Position numbers and translations under genes: made by a program | NCBI RefSeq assembly: GCF_040676615.1 | Contig: NZ_JBFAPI010000003.1 | Location: forward strand, 124,001-188,000 | From: Asanoa sp040676615 | Lineage (GTDB): Bacteria; Actinomycetota; Actinomycetes; Mycobacteriales; Micromonosporaceae | Length of the DNA: 64,000 nucleotides | Reading direction: 5' to 3' | In this document: positions 35,310 through 45,441 of the stretch, piece by piece | How the letters are laid out: every line of letters starts with the position of its first letter | Position numbering within the stretch: position 1 is the stretch's first letter | The notes under the pieces: model-generated | The model's database searches: none | What the model was told of the DNA's origin: nothing | The model's input: the letters and a program-made list of their open reading frames with translations, nothing else

Positions 35310-35772
35310 GGGCCAGCGAACGGGCCTGACAAGCGCCCAACTCGCTGCAAACGCGGGCGGCCGGTTTGCCGATGAAGCCGAGCCTCGGGACATAGTCCCC
35401 ACGCGCTCCTGACCCGCCGCCCGCGCGTGGCGCGGGATGGCTGTGCGCATAGCAAGGGCGTCGAAACCCGGCAGGCCAAGGGCAACTGATAGGAGAAGGG
35501 GGCGTGACCAACTGCGGGCCTGGCAGCGTCGCGGAGCGAGCGTTGTCCGGCGGGAGCGACGGTAGTGCCCCCGGCGGACCCGGGAACGGATCAGAACTTT
35601 GCCGTTGAGGTCCGGCCTGACGGAGCCGGGTTGGCTCCGGATTTTGATCTTAAACCTCCTAAAAAGGGCGAAACTCGCTCACAACCGGCATTCGTCCTCA
35701 CAGGGACGAAAGATGTCATTAGGCTCGGTTCCGGAATACCCGCCTGTTACGGGGGAAGGACGGGGGGCCCAG
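35310..35772. other. 463-bp gene-free stretch with hairpins and lower GC
   Basis: No credible coding frame was found. It holds the second copy of the 40-bp dispersed repeat (35546-35585), a terminator-like hairpin CGGAGCC/GGCTCCG (35621-35639) followed by GATTTTGAT, an A-rich stretch (about 35641-35675) and a perfect hairpin TTCGTCC/GGACGAA (35691-35710). The last 130 bp form a plausible structured leader for the LAS-type gene, but no known riboswitch consensus could be matched. Confidence 0.5.
35546..35585. repeat. Dispersed 40-bp repeat, copy B
   Basis: TCCGGCGGGAGCGACGGT (35546-35563), 10 variable nt, GCGGACCCGGGA (35574-35585). It matches 29 of 30 positions of the two blocks at 7765-7804, at identical spacing. 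Both copies are intergenic. Confidence 0.55.
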
Positions 35773-36717
35773 ATGACAACTCGAATACCCGGAAACGCGG
35801 TCAGGAACGAGCAGCGAAAACGGTTGCCTACGCCGCGACCTGCGGCTACCGGGCCCGACCTCGTCGCCTATCGGGACGCGGTCGAGAACCTGCTCATCGA
35901 ACTGGCGGGGCACAGCGACCCGGGCGACACGGCCAAGGCCGAGACCATCCTGATCGAAAGGCTCGTAGAGCCTAACTTCACCGCCGTGCTCTCGGTGACG
36001 CCCCGCGGGCTCACCGGAACGGTGGAATGGCTGCTCAAAGAGGTCCGCAACTACAAGCCCAGCACCCGCAGTTCGGCCGTCGACCTGGCGGCCCAGGTGC
36101 GGATCTTCCTGCTCGCCCAGGTCGAGGCGATGTGGTGGGGGCAGACCACACCGTTCGCCACCACGACCGACGTGCTCACGTCGCCGGACCTGGTCGACAT
36201 CGAGAAGCTGCGGCGGGCGGGTCTGCTGCCGTTCCGCTACCGGCGCCAGCCCAAGACGTTCGCCACCCGCGCGGTGCGGGCGGTGGCAAGGCGGGTCGCG
36301 CCGGACCGCTGGCCGCGGACGGCCGGCCTGCGGTTCACCTACAGCCGGCCGGAGACGATCGCGCTGCTCGGCCAGATCGCGACCGACTTCCAGAAGCAGG
36401 CGCCGCTGCACACTCCGGCGCTCTGGGTGACCAGCATGACCCGCAGCGTGCGGCACCAGCAGCACCTGCGTGACCTCGGGTACGCGGCGATGTCGCCCAG
36501 CGCGCACTGCGTGGGTTGGGCGGTCGACGTGGAGATGGCCTGGTTCGAGCGGTTCTCCGCGCGTACCGCGTTGGAGAAGGTGTTGCTCGACCGGCAGGCG
36601 GCCGGCGATGTCAACGTGATCGACGAGGGGCAGGCCTGGCACGTCTGCGTCAGCCCGGTCGCGGTCGCCGAACTGCGACGTGAGTTCGCCACCCACTACG
36701 AAACCGGGAGAAGGTGA
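35773..36717 (+). CDS. LAS/M15-type zinc peptidase-like protein (DUF5715-like)
   Basis: Protein of 314 residues with no signal peptide or TM helix. Residues 190-300 carry the LAS-peptidase signature: TSMTRSVRHQQHLRDLGY, SAHCVGWAVD (S243, H245, G248, D252 of SxHxxGxAxD), E285 and WHV (H290). These are the zinc ligands and catalytic acid of M15 D,D-carboxypeptidases and of DUF5715 proteins. The N-terminal 180 residues are helical and unassigned. Lack of a secretion signal is odd for a wall peptidase, so the substrate may be cytoplasmic. The ATG at 35773 follows GGGGGG. It ends 9 nt before the AsnB-type gene and probably acts with it. Confidence 0.65.
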   Translation: MTTRIPGNAVRNEQRKRLPTPRPAATGPDLVAYRDAVENLLIELAGHSDPGDTAKAETILIERLVEPNFTAVLSVTPRGLTGTVEWLLKEVRNYKPSTRSSAVDLAAQVRIFLLAQVEAMWWGQTTPFATTTDVLTSPDLVDIEKLRRAGLLPFRYRRQPKTFATRAVRAVARRVAPDRWPRTAGLRFTYSRPETIALLGQIATDFQKQAPLHTPALWVTSMTRSVRHQQHLRDLGYAAMSPSAHCVGWAVDVEMAWFERFSARTALEKVLLDRQAAGDVNVIDEGQAWHVCVSPVAVAELRREFATHYETGRR

Positions 36718-36726
36718 CCCGAGACT

Positions 36727-38319
36727 TTGTGCGGTATCGCGCTCATCGTCGGCAACGATGCCGACCCCGCGCTGTTCCGGCGGATGCTCGAATCCCTGAC
36801 GCCACGCGGCGACATCCAGGAAGAGCTGCCGGAGGATCTGCGGACGATCGGTGGGGGGCCGGCGACGGGGTTGCTCGCCGGCACCCAGCGGCTGCGGATC
36901 GTCGACCGCGACCGGGCGGTGCAGCCCTGGGTCTCGCCCGACGAGGCCTGGGTGCTCTGCTACAACGGCGAGGTCTTCAACTATCGGGAACTGCGCGCCG
37001 AGTTGATCGCCGCCGGGCGTGAGCTGCGCAGCGAGAGCGACACCGAGGTCGTTCTCGAGGCGTTCCTGGAGTGGGGCGAGGCCGCGGTCGGCAAGCTGCG
37101 CGGCGAGTTCGCGTTCGCGATCGTCGAGCGGGCCACCGGGCGCGTGTTCATCGCCCGCGACCCGCTCGGGGTCAAGCCGCTCTACTGGTCGCGGCGCGGC
37201 GGGCGGATCCACCTCGCGTCGGAGGTCAAGGCGCTGGTGCCGGTCGGTGCGCGGGTCACCGAGGTGCCGCCCGGCCACCACGGCTGGGCCACGCCGGTCA
37301 CCGGGCCGCGGCTGACGCCGTATGTCGACCTGCTCCGGCTCGGCGAGGACCAGGTGCCGATCGAAGACCCGGACGAGGCGGCCAAGCTGATGCGGGCCGC
37401 CTTGCAGGACAGCATCCGCTGCCGCGTCGACACGGACCTGACCGTGGGTGTGGTGCTCTCCGGCGGCCTGGACAGCTCGCTGACGCTGCTCCAGGTGCGC
37501 GAGATGCACCCCGACTGCGTCGCCTTCACGGTCGGCGCGCCGGGCAGCCCGGACCTCGACTATGCCAAGCGGCTCTGCCGCGACCTCGGTGTGCACCACG
37601 AGGTGGTCGAGCTCCGGCCGCGCGACGTGCGGATGGGCGAGATCCGGGAAGCGATCCGGATGGGCGAGCTCTCCGAGTACGGCGACATCATCAACGCCGT
37701 CGTCTCGGTGCCCTTGTTCCGCCGGGTGCACGAGACCGGCGTCAAGGTGGTGCTCACCGGCGACGGCTCCGACGAGCTGTTCGGCGGCTACCCGATGTAT
37801 CACGAGGTCGGCCCGGCCGCGGCCCGCCGGCTCTTCCTGCACAAGATCCGCAACCTGTGTCGTACGGAGTTGCAGCGCGTCGACCGCACCAGCATGGGGC
37901 AGGGCGTGGAGGCCCGGGTGCCGTTCCTGGACCTGGCCGTGGTGGAACTCGCGATGCGGATGCCGCTGTCGCTGAAGATGCGCAGCGGCAAGGAGAAGTG
38001 GATCTTGCGGGAGGCGTTCGCTGACATCCTGCCCGACTACATCCGGCAGCGGCCGAAGAACCCGATGTCCTACTCGTCGGGCCTGCACGAGCGGGCCCGG
38101 CTCTACAAGGCCCGTTACGCCCGGGTGCACCATTCCTTCGGATACGGGCTGCTCGAACCGATCCGGCGCGACTTCGACAGCGTGCTGATGAAGTGCAACA
38201 ACGACCTCGACGCGGCGATCCGCGAGTCGGCCGTGCGGCACGACTACACGCTGATGGAGCACGCCCGCGACTTCGCAGGGGCGCTGCGCTGGTTCACCGG
38301 CGCGCGAGCGCCCTACTGA
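36727..38319 (+). CDS. Glutamine-dependent asparagine synthetase-type amidotransferase (AsnB-like)
   Basis: Protein of 530 residues. The start must be TTG 36727 because the glutaminase nucleophile Cys2 has to follow the initiator (fM-CGIALIVGN). Glutaminase motifs: LRIVDRDRAVQPW, YNGEVFNYREL, SESDTEVVLE. The synthetase half has the PP-loop VLSGGLDSSL, TGDGSDELFGGYP and later VEARVPFLD and KEKWILREAF, so both activities look intact. The family makes asparagine or amidates other carboxylates, e.g. meso-DAP in peptidoglycan (LtsA, AsnB). Coupling to a LAS-peptidase-like gene favours a wall or peptide substrate, an inference. The glutaminase domain seems slightly short in its middle loop. Confidence 0.85.
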   Translation: MCGIALIVGNDADPALFRRMLESLTPRGDIQEELPEDLRTIGGGPATGLLAGTQRLRIVDRDRAVQPWVSPDEAWVLCYNGEVFNYRELRAELIAAGRELRSESDTEVVLEAFLEWGEAAVGKLRGEFAFAIVERATGRVFIARDPLGVKPLYWSRRGGRIHLASEVKALVPVGARVTEVPPGHHGWATPVTGPRLTPYVDLLRLGEDQVPIEDPDEAAKLMRAALQDSIRCRVDTDLTVGVVLSGGLDSSLTLLQVREMHPDCVAFTVGAPGSPDLDYAKRLCRDLGVHHEVVELRPRDVRMGEIREAIRMGELSEYGDIINAVVSVPLFRRVHETGVKVVLTGDGSDELFGGYPMYHEVGPAAARRLFLHKIRNLCRTELQRVDRTSMGQGVEARVPFLDLAVVELAMRMPLSLKMRSGKEKWILREAFADILPDYIRQRPKNPMSYSSGLHERARLYKARYARVHHSFGYGLLEPIRRDFDSVLMKCNNDLDAAIRESAVRHDYTLMEHARDFAGALRWFTGARAPY

Positions 38320-38359
38320 TCTGAGCGGCCGCTCCCTCACCCCTGGTAGAACTGTCCGG

Positions 38360-40452
<2,093 letters not shown>

Positions 40453-40456
<4 letters not shown>

Positions 40457-41427
40457 CTTCTCCTGCCGGGGCGCCCGTACCCGTGGACGGGTTGGTAGTC
40501 GACCCGGTCGAAGCGGATCCGCTCGCCGTACTGGGGCGCGTGGATGATCCGGCCGCCGCCCACGTACAACCCGACGTGCTGGATGTTGCCGTAGTAGAAG
40601 ACCAGGTCGCCGGGGCGCAGTTGGCCGCGGCCGATGTGGTTGACCGCGCCGTACTGGGCCCGCGCGTTGTGCGGCAGGCTGATCCCGGCGGCGGCCCAGG
40701 CGGCCGCGGTGAGGCCGGAGCAGTCATAGCCCTCGGGGCCGGACGCGCCCCACACGTAGGGCTTGCCGAGCTGTGCGTAGCCGAACCGGACGGCGGTGCT
40801 CGCGGCGCCCGGCGGCAGCGGCGGCGGGTTGGCCAGGATGGGCCCCGGGTCGGTGATGCCGAGGTCGAAGCGCATCTCGTCGAGCCGGGCGATCTCGCCC
40901 TCGATCTGCCGCTTTTTGGCCAGCAGTTTGTTGCCCTGCACCTGCTCCTTGGCGGCGAGCGTGTTGAGCGTCTCCTGTGCCGCGGTCACCTCGCGGTTGG
41001 CCGTGGCCAGCGACTCGATCGCCCGGCTGCGCCGGGTTCCCAAGGCCTCCAGCATGGCGAGCCGGCTGCCCAACTCCTGCGGCGAACCGGCGTCCAGCAG
41101 CCCGATCACGTTCGCCGCGCGCCCGGCCCGGTACGCGGCCGCGGCCAGGGTTCCCACCTCGGCGCTGCGGGCCTGCGCGGCCTGCTCCAGTGGCGCGATC
41201 CGGGCCCGCACCCGCTCGGCCTCGGCCCGACCGCGCTTGACCTCCAGGCGCAGGTCGTTGTATTGCTCGACGACGCTTTCGAGCTGCTCGGTGGCGGCCT
41301 GCAGGCGCTTTTTGAGCTGGTCGGCATTCGGCTCGGCGGCGGCCGGCGCGGCCAGCGGACCGAGCAGGGCGAGCACGGCGGCGGCCGTGGTCAATGCGCG
41401 GCGCGCACCTCGTGTGATGATCGGCAC
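40453..41427 (-). CDS. Secreted NlpC/P60 peptidoglycan endopeptidase (RipA-like)
   Basis: Protein of 324 residues: signal peptide (1-31), long coiled-coil (about 35-190) of the RipA/CwlO type that keeps the enzyme autoinhibited until bound by FtsEX, a short Pro-rich linker, and an NlpC/P60 domain (210-324) with catalytic C236 (YDCSGL), H284 (QHVG) and H296. It cleaves D-Glu/mDAP bonds in peptidoglycan stem peptides during growth or septation. GTG start at 41427. The C-terminus is basic (GYGRPGRRS). Convergent with the RecQ gene, overlapping by CTAG. Confidence 0.9.
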
Positions 41428-41489
41428 GCACGGTTAACGATTTGCCCCCGGCAGAAGCCACGATCCGGGCATATCGGGCTGGCCAGGGG

Positions 41490-41509
41490 ATACGCCCGGG
41501 GGGTATATT
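41490..41509 (+). promoter_or_regulatory. CsoR operator overlapping a leaderless promoter
   Basis: ATACGCCCGGGGGGTAT (41490-41506) is a near-perfect 17-bp palindrome of the CsoR/RcnR GC-core type. TATATT (41504-41509) would be the -10 box; transcription would then start at or next to the ATG at 41516, where no ribosome site is seen, so the csoR message is probably leaderless. Binding of apo-CsoR would cover the -10. Confidence 0.7.
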
Positions 41510-41515
41510 CGGGTC

Positions 41516-41827
41516 ATGACCACGAACGACGAGACCTCCGCGTCCGGTCCCTACTGGTATGCCGCCGACAAGCAGGCCCTGCTGGGTCGCCTGAAGCGGA
41601 TCGAGGGGCAGGTCCGCGGCGTCCATCGGATGGTCGAAGAGGACACCTACTGCATCGACGTCCTCACTCAGATCTCCGCCGCGACCAAGGCCCTCCAGGC
41701 CGTGGCCGTCGGCCTGCTCGAAGGGCACATCGCCCACTGCGTGATGGAGGCGGCCGAAAACGGCAGCGACCCGTCCGCCAAGGTCAAAGAGGCGTCCGAC
41801 GCGATCGCCCGGCTCGTCCGCTCCTGA
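41516..41827 (+). CDS. csoR: CsoR-family copper-sensing repressor
   Basis: All-helical DUF156 protein of 103 residues with the Cu(I) ligand set C46 (DTYCIDV), H71 and C75 (EGHIAHCV), as in mycobacterial CsoR. GRLKRIEGQVRGVHRMV is the DNA-contacting helix. Cu(I) binding releases it from the palindrome directly upstream, so the operon should be copper-induced and autoregulated. The HMA chaperone and His/Met-rich protein genes follow in the same direction. Confidence 0.92.
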   Translation: MTTNDETSASGPYWYAADKQALLGRLKRIEGQVRGVHRMVEEDTYCIDVLTQISAATKALQAVAVGLLEGHIAHCVMEAAENGSDPSAKVKEASDAIARLVRS

Positions 41828-41848
41828 ACCGCCCCGGGAGGCTTTCTC

Positions 41849-42067
41849 ATGTCCAGCACCGCGACCTATACCGTCACCGGCATGACCTGCTCGCACTGCG
41901 TCAGTGCGGTGACCGGTGAGCTCAGTGCCCTGCCGGGCGTCACCGACGTGCGGATCGACCTGGCGACCGGCGCGGTCGCGGTGACCAGCGACGCACCCCT
42001 CGCCGACGGCGACGTGCGGGCCGCGGTCGACGAGGCCGGCTACGAGCTGGCCACCGCCGATGCCTGA
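41849..42067 (+). CDS. CopZ-like HMA copper chaperone
   Basis: Single heavy-metal-associated domain of 72 residues with the Cu(I) motif GMTCSHC (11-17). It carries Cu(I) in the cytosol, usually to a CopA-type ATPase. No such ATPase is encoded next to it here, so the acceptor lies elsewhere. It begins 22 nt after csoR with GGGAGG upstream and overlaps the next gene by 8 nt. Confidence 0.92.
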   Translation: MSSTATYTVTGMTCSHCVSAVTGELSALPGVTDVRIDLATGAVAVTSDAPLADGDVRAAVDEAGYELATADA

Positions 42068-43049
42068 GGCCGCGCCGACCAAGACCCGCGGCGCCGCGGC
42101 GCCGCCACCGACCGACGGCTCCGACCGCTCCGGGCTGCGCGTCGGCCTGTTCGTCGCCGGCCTGGTCTTCGCGCTGGTCGGCGGCTTCGGCCTGGGCAAG
42201 CTGACCAGCGACGGTTCGGCACCCGCCGACGGTGCCGGCGCCGCCGCCGGCATGACCATGGACCCGGCCAACCACACCCACGCGCCCGGCACCGCACCGC
42301 ACGATCACAGTGCCGCCGGCGGGATGACCGCGACGGCCGGCGCCGACCTGGGCGGGCTGAGCCTGAGCGGCAGCGGCTACACCCTGGTCCCGGCCGCCAC
42401 CGACTTCGCCGCAGGCAAGGCCGCCCCGTTCCGGTTCACCGTGCAGGGCACCGACCGGCAGCCGGTCAAGCAGTTCGCGGTCGTCCACGAGAAGCAGATG
42501 CACCTGGTGGTGGCCCGCCGCGACCTGTCCGGCTATCAGCACCTGCACCCGACGATGGCGGCCGACGGCACCTGGAGCATCCCGCTGACGCTCGGCTCGC
42601 CGGGCCTGTGGCGGGCGTTCGCCGACTTCACCGTGGTCGACCCGACGGGCGCGCAGATCGCCGCGACGCTCGGCACCGACCTGGTGGTGGCCGGCGACTA
42701 CGCTCCCGTCGCCCTGCCCGCCGCGGCACGCGAGGCGACCGCCGGTGAGTTCACCGTCACCTTCGAGGGCACCCCGACCGTGGGCGCGACCCAACCGTTG
42801 CAGTTCCGGGTGTTCCGCAACGGCAGCCCGGTCACCGATCTCGAGCCCTACCTCGGCTCGTACGGGCACCTGGTCGTGCTCCGCCAGGGCGACCTCGGCT
42901 ATCTGCACGTGCACCCCGACGAGCAGCGGGTGCCCGGGACCGTCAAGTTCTGGCTGGCCGCACCGAGCCCGGGCAGCTACCGGGCGTTCTTCGACTTCCA
43001 GGTCGCCGGCCAGGTGCACACGGCGTCGTTCACCATGAAGATCGCTTAG
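42060..43049 (+). CDS. Membrane-anchored His/Met-rich extracytoplasmic protein of the copper operon
   Basis: Protein of 329 residues with one TM helix (26-46) and an outside portion. Residues 65-90 are rich in His and Met (MTMDPANHTH, HDHSAAGGM), and the beta-rich body has repeated His pairs: EKQMHLVV, YQHLHPTM and GYLHVHPDE. These are plausible copper ligands. Two similar halves (about 100-200 and 225-329) suggest an internal duplication. Its place behind csoR and the chaperone argues for copper buffering or sensing at the membrane surface; this family is common in actinobacterial copper operons but has no assigned reaction. Confidence 0.75.
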   Translation: MPEAAPTKTRGAAAPPPTDGSDRSGLRVGLFVAGLVFALVGGFGLGKLTSDGSAPADGAGAAAGMTMDPANHTHAPGTAPHDHSAAGGMTATAGADLGGLSLSGSGYTLVPAATDFAAGKAAPFRFTVQGTDRQPVKQFAVVHEKQMHLVVARRDLSGYQHLHPTMAADGTWSIPLTLGSPGLWRAFADFTVVDPTGAQIAATLGTDLVVAGDYAPVALPAAAREATAGEFTVTFEGTPTVGATQPLQFRVFRNGSPVTDLEPYLGSYGHLVVLRQGDLGYLHVHPDEQRVPGTVKFWLAAPSPGSYRAFFDFQVAGQVHTASFTMKIA

Positions 43050-43052
43050 GGC

Positions 43053-43460
43053 CTACGCGGACTTGCGGATCGGCCGGGTGGCCAGGCGGCGCAGGGCCTC
43101 GCGGATGTGCCGCTTCTCCGCGGTGGAGACCGTGGGGTCGGTCAGCCGGTCGAGGATGACCTGGAGGTCTTTGTCGACCCGGCTGGGCCGGGCGGTCACG
43201 CCCGGGCTGCGGCCCGGCATGTTGAGCGCCCGGAACGCCGCCGACACCGGCACGTCGAGTGCGGCGCAGAAGTTTTGCACCTTGGCGAGCTCGGGATAGT
43301 CGTGCCAGTCGCCGGCCAGCCAGCGGAACAACGTGGATCGACCGACACCTGTCTCGGAAGCCAGGTCGTTGACCGTCCAACCGCGGGCGTTCTTGGCATC
43401 GTCGACGGCCCGCCGGACGAAGCGTGCGAACGCTGCCTGCGGCGAGTCATCTGTGGCCAT
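43053..43460 (-). CDS. XRE-type helix-turn-helix regulator
   Basis: Protein of 135 residues with an N-terminal HTH (about 10-75; TVNDLASETGVGRSTLFRWL is helix-turn-helix, the following AGDWHDYP loop is a typical actinobacterial variant) and a helical C-terminal part (about 95-130, DKDLQVILDRLTDPTVSTAE). The start at 43460 was preferred to a codon 23 residues upstream because the conserved helix begins right after it. It ends 3 nt from the convergent end of the copper operon, so it may be unrelated to copper. It is divergent from the small membrane protein across a 347-bp gap with palindromes. Confidence 0.75.
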   Translation of the reverse strand: MATDDSPQAAFARFVRRAVDDAKNARGWTVNDLASETGVGRSTLFRWLAGDWHDYPELAKVQNFCAALDVPVSAAFRALNMPGRSPGVTARPSRVDKDLQVILDRLTDPTVSTAEKRHIREALRRLATRPIRKSA

Positions 43461-43807
43461 CGGCCTGTCGCCCTCCCCGCGGTCGAGAATCGTCACCGGA
43501 AAGGGTAACCCGCGCGGCCGAGATTGCAACGGGCCGTTCGGCCTATTAGTCCCATCCGCGGGACTGTTCTAGAGTCACCGGGTACCGGACCCGGCCCCGT
43601 CCGCGGGACCCGCTCATGGCGTTCCGCCCCGCCTGGTCCGGCGCTGTGGCCACGAGCTCTGGGTTTGTGGCGTGTCGGTGTGGTGTCCCGCCGGCGGGGG
43701 GTCGGCGAGACACCACACCGCGGGCGTCCCCCGTTTCACCGTCTTACGAGGCCGTTACCCGTCGTCTATGCTCACGCCCCGAGAGCAAAGAACGACGGGA
43801 TGCGACT
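43461..43807. other. 347-bp divergent intergenic region with palindromes
   Basis: No gene is supported. AGTCCC (43548-43553) and GGGACT (43560-43565) form an operator-like palindrome about 90 nt upstream of the XRE gene. A strong hairpin lies at 43676-43720. TATGCT (about 43767-43772) could be the -10 box of the rightward gene. Confidence 0.5.
43676..43720. repeat. Perfect 12-bp inverted repeat with GC-rich loop
   Basis: CGGTGTGGTGTC (43676-43687) is perfectly complementary to GACACCACACCG (43709-43720). The 21-nt loop contains the palindrome CCGCCGGCGG. No gene ends here on either strand, so it is not an ordinary terminator. It could be part of a small RNA or a regulatory site. Confidence 0.65.
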
Positions 43808-44206
43808 ATGGCCCCACCAGAAGACCGCCCGGCTCCCTATCGACCGGGCGCGATAAGCCTCTTCTTCGTCGTAAAGGCGGGGATATTCGCGCTGGGCTTC
43901 TGGGCCTGGCTGCTGATCCTCGCGATCCAGGGTGGCCAGGTCGGCGGGTGGCATCTGTTCGCCACGGCCGGCGCGATCACCACCACGCTGGCCGGCGTGG
44001 CCCTCGGCATTCGGCTGGCGTTGCAGGCCAATGCCGCCGACCGGCATGCCGAGACACGCAAGATGCTCGTCGAGATCTCCTGGTCCGCGTTTGCCGCACA
44101 GGGCGCCGATGACCCCGGCAACGTGCTGCGCTTTCCGAGCGCGGTGCCCGACGACTCCGGCGGCTGGGCCACCCGCGAGGGCGGCGACCGCGAGCGCCGG
44201 CGCTAG
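43808..44206 (+). CDS. Small two-TM membrane protein of unknown function
   Basis: Protein of 132 residues. After a Pro-rich start (MAPPEDRPAPYRP) come two hydrophobic helices, about 17-41 and 47-70 (ISLFFVVKAGIFALGFWAWLL, then HLFATAGAITTTLAGVALGI), then a charged cytoplasmic helix (ALQANAADRHAETRKMLVEISW) and a disordered tail. No known domain is recognised. An in-frame extension upstream to 43616 is possible but would run through the inverted repeat and was rejected. Its TAG overlaps the convergent methyltransferase stop in CTAG. Confidence 0.6.
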   Translation: MAPPEDRPAPYRPGAISLFFVVKAGIFALGFWAWLLILAIQGGQVGGWHLFATAGAITTTLAGVALGIRLALQANAADRHAETRKMLVEISWSAFAAQGADDPGNVLRFPSAVPDDSGGWATREGGDRERRR

Positions 44207-45360
44207 CTGTTCAGCAGCTGTGCCAGCCGCGGCCGCACCTGCCAGGTGGTGACCAGCTCGTCGTACTCGGTGCGGGGTGTAGGTGTGCCGGTGAGCCGGG
44301 CCCGCAGCAGCAGGTTGCGCGGCGTGTGCGCCGAGTCGATGAACTCCGTCACGTCGACCTTGTAGCCCTGCCCGCGCAGCAGGGCGGCGCGCAGCGAATC
44401 GGTCAGCACGTCCGCGAATCGCTCGCGCAGGATCCCTTGAGCGGTGATCAGTTGGTACGGGCCGGGTGCCGGCTTCTGCCGCAGTTGCGCGGCGATGTCG
44501 TGGTGGCAGCAGGGCGCGGCCAGGATCCACTCGGCGCCCCAACCGACCGCCCGGTGCAGCGCCTCGTCGGTGGCGGTGTCGCAGGCGTGCAGGGCGAGCA
44601 CCAGGTGCGGGGCCGGCTCGACGGCCGCCTCCAGGATCGTGCCGGCGGCGAACCGCAGCCGGTCGGCGTAGCCCAGTTTCTCGGCCAGCCCGTTGTTCCG
44701 GTCCCGCTGGTCCTCGCGTACGTCGACGCCGACCATCTCGACGTCGAGCCCCCGGCCTCCGGCGTCGACCGGCGCGGTGAGATAGCGGAAGGCCGCGAAG
44801 GTCAGATAGGCGTTGCCGCAACCCAGGTCAACGACCCGCAACGGGCTCGGCAGCCCCTCGGTGGGCAGCGTCGCGGCCAGCGCCCGCAGGAACGCGTCGA
44901 CCTGCCGCCGCTTGGCGGCGCTGCCGCCGATCACCGCGAAGAGCGGGTCGCCCGGGTCGAGCAGGTGCTCGCGGACCCGATCGTGTTCCTGCGGCGGCGC
45001 ACTGCCGTCGTCGGTGCTGTCCCGCCGGTGGACCTGGGCGTCGCCCTTCTTGGTCACCCGCAGCTGCACGGTCGACCCGGCGCTCTCCACGTGCCAGTTG
45101 CCGAACGGCTCGGTGAGCAGCGCGTCGACGGCGGCCTCGGCCTCCGGGCCGGGCGCGACGTTGCGGGTGTGCGGCCGGGCGCCGTCGTTGGTGACGATCT
45201 GCAGCCGGCGGCCGGCCTTGAGCGCGACGGGCCGAAGCTCGGCCCGCACGACCGACGGCTCGGTGCCCCGGCGCCGCCCGGCCGCGACCGCGCGGGTCAG
45301 GCCGGGATCGAGGAGCAGGTCGCGCACCTCGGCGAGCGCGGCGGACAGATCTTCGGGCAT
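44203..45360 (-). CDS. SAM-dependent methyltransferase (METTL25/Methyltransf_32-like)
   Basis: Protein of 385 residues. The N-terminal 130 residues are an unassigned domain. The C-terminal Rossmann domain has VVDLGCGNAYLTFAAF (motif I), VEMVGVDVRED (acidic strand II) and LVLALHACDTATDEAL, then APCCHHDIAAQL, a cysteine/histidine-rich motif of the Methyltransf_32 family whose members act on RNA or unknown substrates. The ATG at 45360 begins the conserved part; in-frame codons further upstream run antisense through the heme oxygenase gene. Its start is divergent from heme oxygenase, across the IdeR box. Confidence 0.75.
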   Translation of the reverse strand: MPEDLSAALAEVRDLLLDPGLTRAVAAGRRRGTEPSVVRAELRPVALKAGRRLQIVTNDGARPHTRNVAPGPEAEAAVDALLTEPFGNWHVESAGSTVQLRVTKKGDAQVHRRDSTDDGSAPPQEHDRVREHLLDPGDPLFAVIGGSAAKRRQVDAFLRALAATLPTEGLPSPLRVVDLGCGNAYLTFAAFRYLTAPVDAGGRGLDVEMVGVDVREDQRDRNNGLAEKLGYADRLRFAAGTILEAAVEPAPHLVLALHACDTATDEALHRAVGWGAEWILAAPCCHHDIAAQLRQKPAPGPYQLITAQGILRERFADVLTDSLRAALLRGQGYKVDVTEFIDSAHTPRNLLLRARLTGTPTPRTEYDELVTTWQVRPRLAQLLNS

Positions 45361-45413
45361 GGCTCTATTGTCCCCGCTCCGCCGGATCCCTCTCGGGTGG
45401 CGTCCCTGGACCG

Positions 45414-45432
45414 TTAGGTTAGGTTCCCCTAA
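45414..45432 (+). promoter_or_regulatory. IdeR/DmdR-type iron box upstream of heme oxygenase
   Basis: TTAGGTTAGGTTCCCCTAA matches 16 of 19 positions of the mycobacterial/actinobacterial iron-repressor consensus TTAGGTTAGGCTAACCTAA. It ends 9 nt before the ATG of the heme oxygenase gene. Iron-loaded IdeR/DmdR should block transcription, so the gene is expected to be induced by iron starvation. Confidence 0.75.
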
Positions 45433-45441
45433 GCTCTGGCC

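Noticed and set aside
35586..35772. Possible cyclic-di-AMP (ydaO-type) riboswitch before the LAS-type gene
   Set aside because: The leader has hairpins, but the conserved core sequences of that riboswitch could not be found.
35773..38319. Lasso-peptide biosynthesis reading of the peptidase plus AsnB pair
   Set aside because: The AsnB-type protein keeps Cys2 and a full glutaminase domain, unlike lasso cyclases, and there is no precursor peptide or transglutaminase-like B protein.
43616..43807. Upstream extension of the small membrane protein gene
   Set aside because: The extra residues are Arg/Pro-rich without motifs and would be encoded through the perfect inverted repeat; the ATG at 43808 directly precedes the plausible protein.
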